64,000 nt of DNA, from NCBI GenBank assembly GCA_012862575.1, contig BLSF01000009.1, forward strand, positions 372,001 through 436,000, written 5' to 3'. A program made the position numbers and the translations under genes. The notes below the pieces were generated by a model. It saw nothing but the letters and a program-made list of their open reading frames with translations. It was not told where the DNA came from and made no database searches. Origin of the DNA: Parietichytrium sp. I65-24A (Eukaryota > Sar > Bigyra > Thraustochytrida > Thraustochytriidae). Shown here one piece after another: positions 61,179-64,000 of the stretch. Every line of letters starts with the position of its first letter. The first letter of the stretch is position 1.

Positions 61179-63130
61179 CTCCTACCTTGCGCTCTGATAA
61201 CGCAACTCGGATTCACGACGGAGCAACCGTTCTTCTGCAGCTCACTCAGCTCTAAAGAGGATCACGCAGCTCGCCTGCTTTCCTCCTCCCTCTCTAGCCG
61301 TGTGCCCAACAACCTGATGCAGCGACCTCTCCTCTTGAGCCCTCGCAAAACCGATCGGCGCAAATCCCTCCGAGCGCGCCGCTCCAGCTACACTCGCATT
61401 CTCACTCGAAAACGATCGGCAACGAAGACAACGACCAACGTGTGACGATGAATCAAGATCAAGATGGTGCTCATCACACATCATACACATCATCATACAC
61501 CTTGTAAGAGATCGCTTGTGTGGAATCTGTGGAAGTTAGTTCGTTTCGACGGATACGTAGTACCTTCTACTACACACTCTGTAGATACAGTCATGGTACA
61601 GTACTAGGACAGTCTATTTTGCATCTTTATTTCGATGAGTCGATCGTGTCGATGAGGCGCGAAAAGATGTGGAAAGGATGTGGCTCCCGCGGGTGATTGA
61701 ACGCGTTCGCGGCTCGCTCGGTGCGATGGCACGTGCGCGACATTTGTGGCGTCTTCTCACTATGACGGAATGCCACGTACCGCAATGTGGAATGCAGAGA
61801 TCCCAGATTCACTCTCAATAGAACCAAAGCAAATATAATGTACCGGTACAGGTACTGCATTAGTTTCTGGTGCGCCAGAGTAGAGCTGTTTCTTTCGAAA
61901 GAGAATCAAGACCGAAAACAAGACTCATTGATGGCCCACCCGCAAACGCCATGCTTGGTTGCAAGACATTTAAGTGAACTTGAAGCCACGAAGTGCAGCG
62001 TAAACAAACCCAATTGGAAGTTGGGGTGGGTTGCAAGAAGATTCGTTGAATTGAGGAACGCTTCACGTGAAGAACAACGTTTGTTCGCCAACGGTCACAT
62101 CTTCGCGCTGTAGCCCTGTCCTGACATTTGGCGTAAAGGACGTACTCACAGTCGCCATCGTTCCTGCATTTGCTCGTTGCTGCAAGAGCGATTATCACTG
62201 ATGGCATCATGATGGTGAGGCATGGCGCGGGCAACACAGGCAACACACGGCAAAAGAGGCACTGACTGGTGGTACTGTACTAGTGCTCGTCCTGTAATAT
62301 GCAGCAAGACGCACACATCCAAACACACTTCGCTTTGCCAGCTCCGAGCTCCAACTCGTGACCATTTTCTCCGTGGTGCGGAGTAGCGTTTCGGAGTGTC
62401 GTTCAATTCCCAATCGCTGCACTGAGAGAAGATTGCAAATCACATTCACAGTCACAATCACAGCCGGTGTCGTGCTGCCAAGGCTCACAAGTCTCACAAG
62501 GCTCCCAAGATCAATCGTTGCGCTGCAAAAAGCACTATCTATCCATATTCTTCAGCACGAACAAGTTTCAAGCAGTCGCAAGGAAACGCCCGTCTAAACT
62601 TATTGCTGTTGAGCCAAGCGCAATCGTGGTCTACTAGTACCGCTTGGCAGTGAATCAACCTCCTTCTTGACTGAGGTCTCCTGCACATCAGTTTTTTAAA
62701 GTAAACTTAGTTTCTCTCCTCCCATCATCTCCCCATACGGTACTTTGGTGCGCTGACGGAGACGTTTCTTGTCCACTTTGCCGATGACGAAACAAACACA
62801 AGTCACCGGAGAATAGACTTTGCGGAAGTTTCCAAATCTCCATTATGTTTTCCATTCCTTTTCGCAGTCAATGAAATTGAGAGCAACAAGTGAATGCCAG
62901 AGTCATGCTGACAGAATGGGAAGCTGAAGACTTTTCATTTTTCCACAATTTCCCCTCTCACCCAAACGTTCTTCTCAGCCGCCCGCCGCTGTCGACCGAC
63001 TGATTTGTAAACCTCCATCACGCAAAACGATAAACACCCCAATCGGCCAATCGTCAAGAGGCCGTCCGCACAAATGTGACATCCGCTGAAGACCGCGGGT
63101 GCTATTGTCATCTAGTCAACGTGCCTAGCC
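61179..63130. other. Intergenic region with a diverged repeat copy
   Basis: About 2 kb without a supported gene. It contains the diverged half-copy of the 3.2-kb inverted repeat at about 61968-62030 and GTACTCACAGTC at 62143. A run of TCACAGTCACAATCACAG lies near 62446. Short frames on both strands lack coding character. Confidence 0.5.
61968..62030 (+). repeat. Diverged single-arm copy of the 60-bp inverted repeat
   Basis: This stretch aligns with the right arm of the palindrome at 3269-3328. Shared blocks are TTTAAGTGAA, GAAGCCACGAAGTG, GCGTAAACAAACCC and TTGGGGTG/GTGGGGTG in the same order, with small indels. No matching opposite arm lies nearby. It shows that the sequence is dispersed in the genome. 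Confidence 0.7.
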
Positions 63131-64000
63131 CTCCGGCAGATGAGCGTTAAACCGAAAAGAACGAACGGAAAGCTCCCCGCAGTCCTACGTCGTTGCTACT
63201 TTCCGTCGCTAACATCGCAGCATATTGCCTTCCATGCACTACCTCAAATGCTTAACCGACCGCTACCTCCTCACAACCTACTGCCCGGCATAGCTCAATC
63301 CATAATCCCCTCTCAGCTCGCATTACACAAACGCCCTGTACCCCTCCCCTACCTCTTACACTAGTGGTTACCAGTCATCGAGACACGCTCGCACGCTACC
63401 GGTAACCCCACACGCTACGACCTTCCTACCCGCCGCTACCACCCTCCCCTACCCCTCCGAATAACCCCCTTGCTGGCACCCCGGACGCCTAGCGTAAAGC
63501 GTAGGAAGACGTAGAAGGCGAGCCCTGTTCAGACGAGAAACCCGTTCTCAATCAATACAGAGAGAGCACTGAGAGAGAGAGAGAGACAGAGAGAGACAGA
63601 GAGAAGGAGAGCAAGCACCAGTCAGTCAGTCAGTCAGTGAGAGAGAGACAGAGACAGAGAGAGAGAGAGCGTTGGCTGAGCAGAGCGCGAGGAGAGCGTC
63701 GCAGGAGCTTGTGCTTGCGTGCGTGTGTGTGCGTGCGTGTGTGTGTATCCGGCGTGTCTTGCGAGAGAGAGAGAGCGAGAGAGCGAGAGAGGGAGCGAGT
63801 ATCTTGCCGTTGCAAGTGGAACGGTTGCCCGCCTTTGGTACTGGGCGTGTAGTCGACTCTGCCGGTCAGCTGCAAGCGAGCCAAAGAGCGCGCGCAAGAG
63901 AGAGCGTGCGTGAGAGGGAGCGGGAGAAGGAGAGAGAAAGAGAGAGAGAGAGCTGGGGAGCGACCGTGTGGGAGAATTGACGTCGGAGAAGAGCAGGCAA
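63131..64000 (+). promoter_or_regulatory. Predicted promoter and leader of a gene beginning past the right edge
   Basis: From 63180 to 63480 the upper strand is rich in CTACC words and CCCCTACC runs. Then (GA)n tracts follow at 63561-63600, 63640-63670 and 63762-63795, and purine DNA from 63890 to 63955. The window ends GAAGAGCAGGCAA. The eS17 gene has the same order and ends GAAGAGCAGACAAA directly before its ATG. A highly expressed, possibly ribosomal, gene starting within a few bases of position 64000 is therefore predicted. Confidence 0.5.

Noticed and set aside
62340-62430. tRNA-like T-loop sequence (GTTCAATTC) near 62399
   Set aside because: No matching acceptor stem, D-arm or anticodon arm could be folded around it, and no other tRNA or rRNA candidate was found in the window.
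63562-63980. Open frames of Glu/Arg repeats in the GA-rich DNA at the right end
   Set aside because: They are translations of microsatellite sequence, and the arrangement fits a promoter or leader.

Overview
The window is eukaryotic nuclear DNA from a gene-dense protist. Genes use the standard code and lie on both strands. Introns are short and mostly begin GTAAGT or GTGAGT; those resolved here are 62 to 176 nt, and most are 62 to 122 nt. A heterotrophic stramenopile, most likely a thraustochytrid (Labyrinthulomycetes, Aurantiochytrium/Schizochytrium-like), fits best. The reasons are secreted Cys-rich proteins with PT(D)APTVS stalks, a basal-body protein (ARMC9) implying a flagellated stage, a type II sulfotransferase, and bacterial-looking enzymes. 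The assignment is inference from style, not from a marker gene.

Layout. 1-4.6 kb: two YrhK-like membrane-protein paralogs sharing an intron position, with an unrecognised propeller-like/coiled-coil gene between them on the other strand, then a 60-bp perfect inverted repeat. 5-14.6 kb: a TPR co-chaperone, ribosomal protein eS17, an SDR, a DnaJ protein, an LRR/coiled-coil protein and a BAG-domain protein, so three Hsp70/Hsp90 co-factors lie within 10 kb. 15-22.2 kb: a Lys-rich acidic protein, a sulfotransferase and a STAND (NACHT-like) NTPase with a WD40 tail. 22.2-25 kb: decayed or unresolved coding remains. 25-41 kb: long CT/GA-rich intergenic DNA around two tandem, very large, probably abundant secreted proteins with duplicated vWD-like modules. 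42-53 kb: an orphan protein, LAS1 (rRNA processing), a small coiled-coil protein, a Yip1-like membrane protein, an FN3-FN3-tryparedoxin fusion and ARMC9. 53.9-61.2 kb: HSD17B10-type dehydrogenase and acetoacetyl-CoA thiolase tail to tail, a secreted M12-type metalloprotease with a GPI-like tail, and a CoA-acylating aldehyde dehydrogenase. 61.2-64 kb: no gene seen, but the last 800 bp look like the promoter and leader of a highly expressed gene starting just past the right edge.

How they may work together: HSD17B10 and the thiolase catalyse consecutive steps of isoleucine and short-chain beta-oxidation. TPR, DnaJ and BAG proteins act on the Hsp70/Hsp90 cycle. The two secreted giants, the sulfotransferase and the metalloprotease would all act in the secretory path or at the cell surface. 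No tRNA, rRNA, CRISPR array, LTR element or recognisable intact transposon was found. Start codons were set to ATG throughout; several open frames extend upstream only from TTG or GTG and were trimmed.
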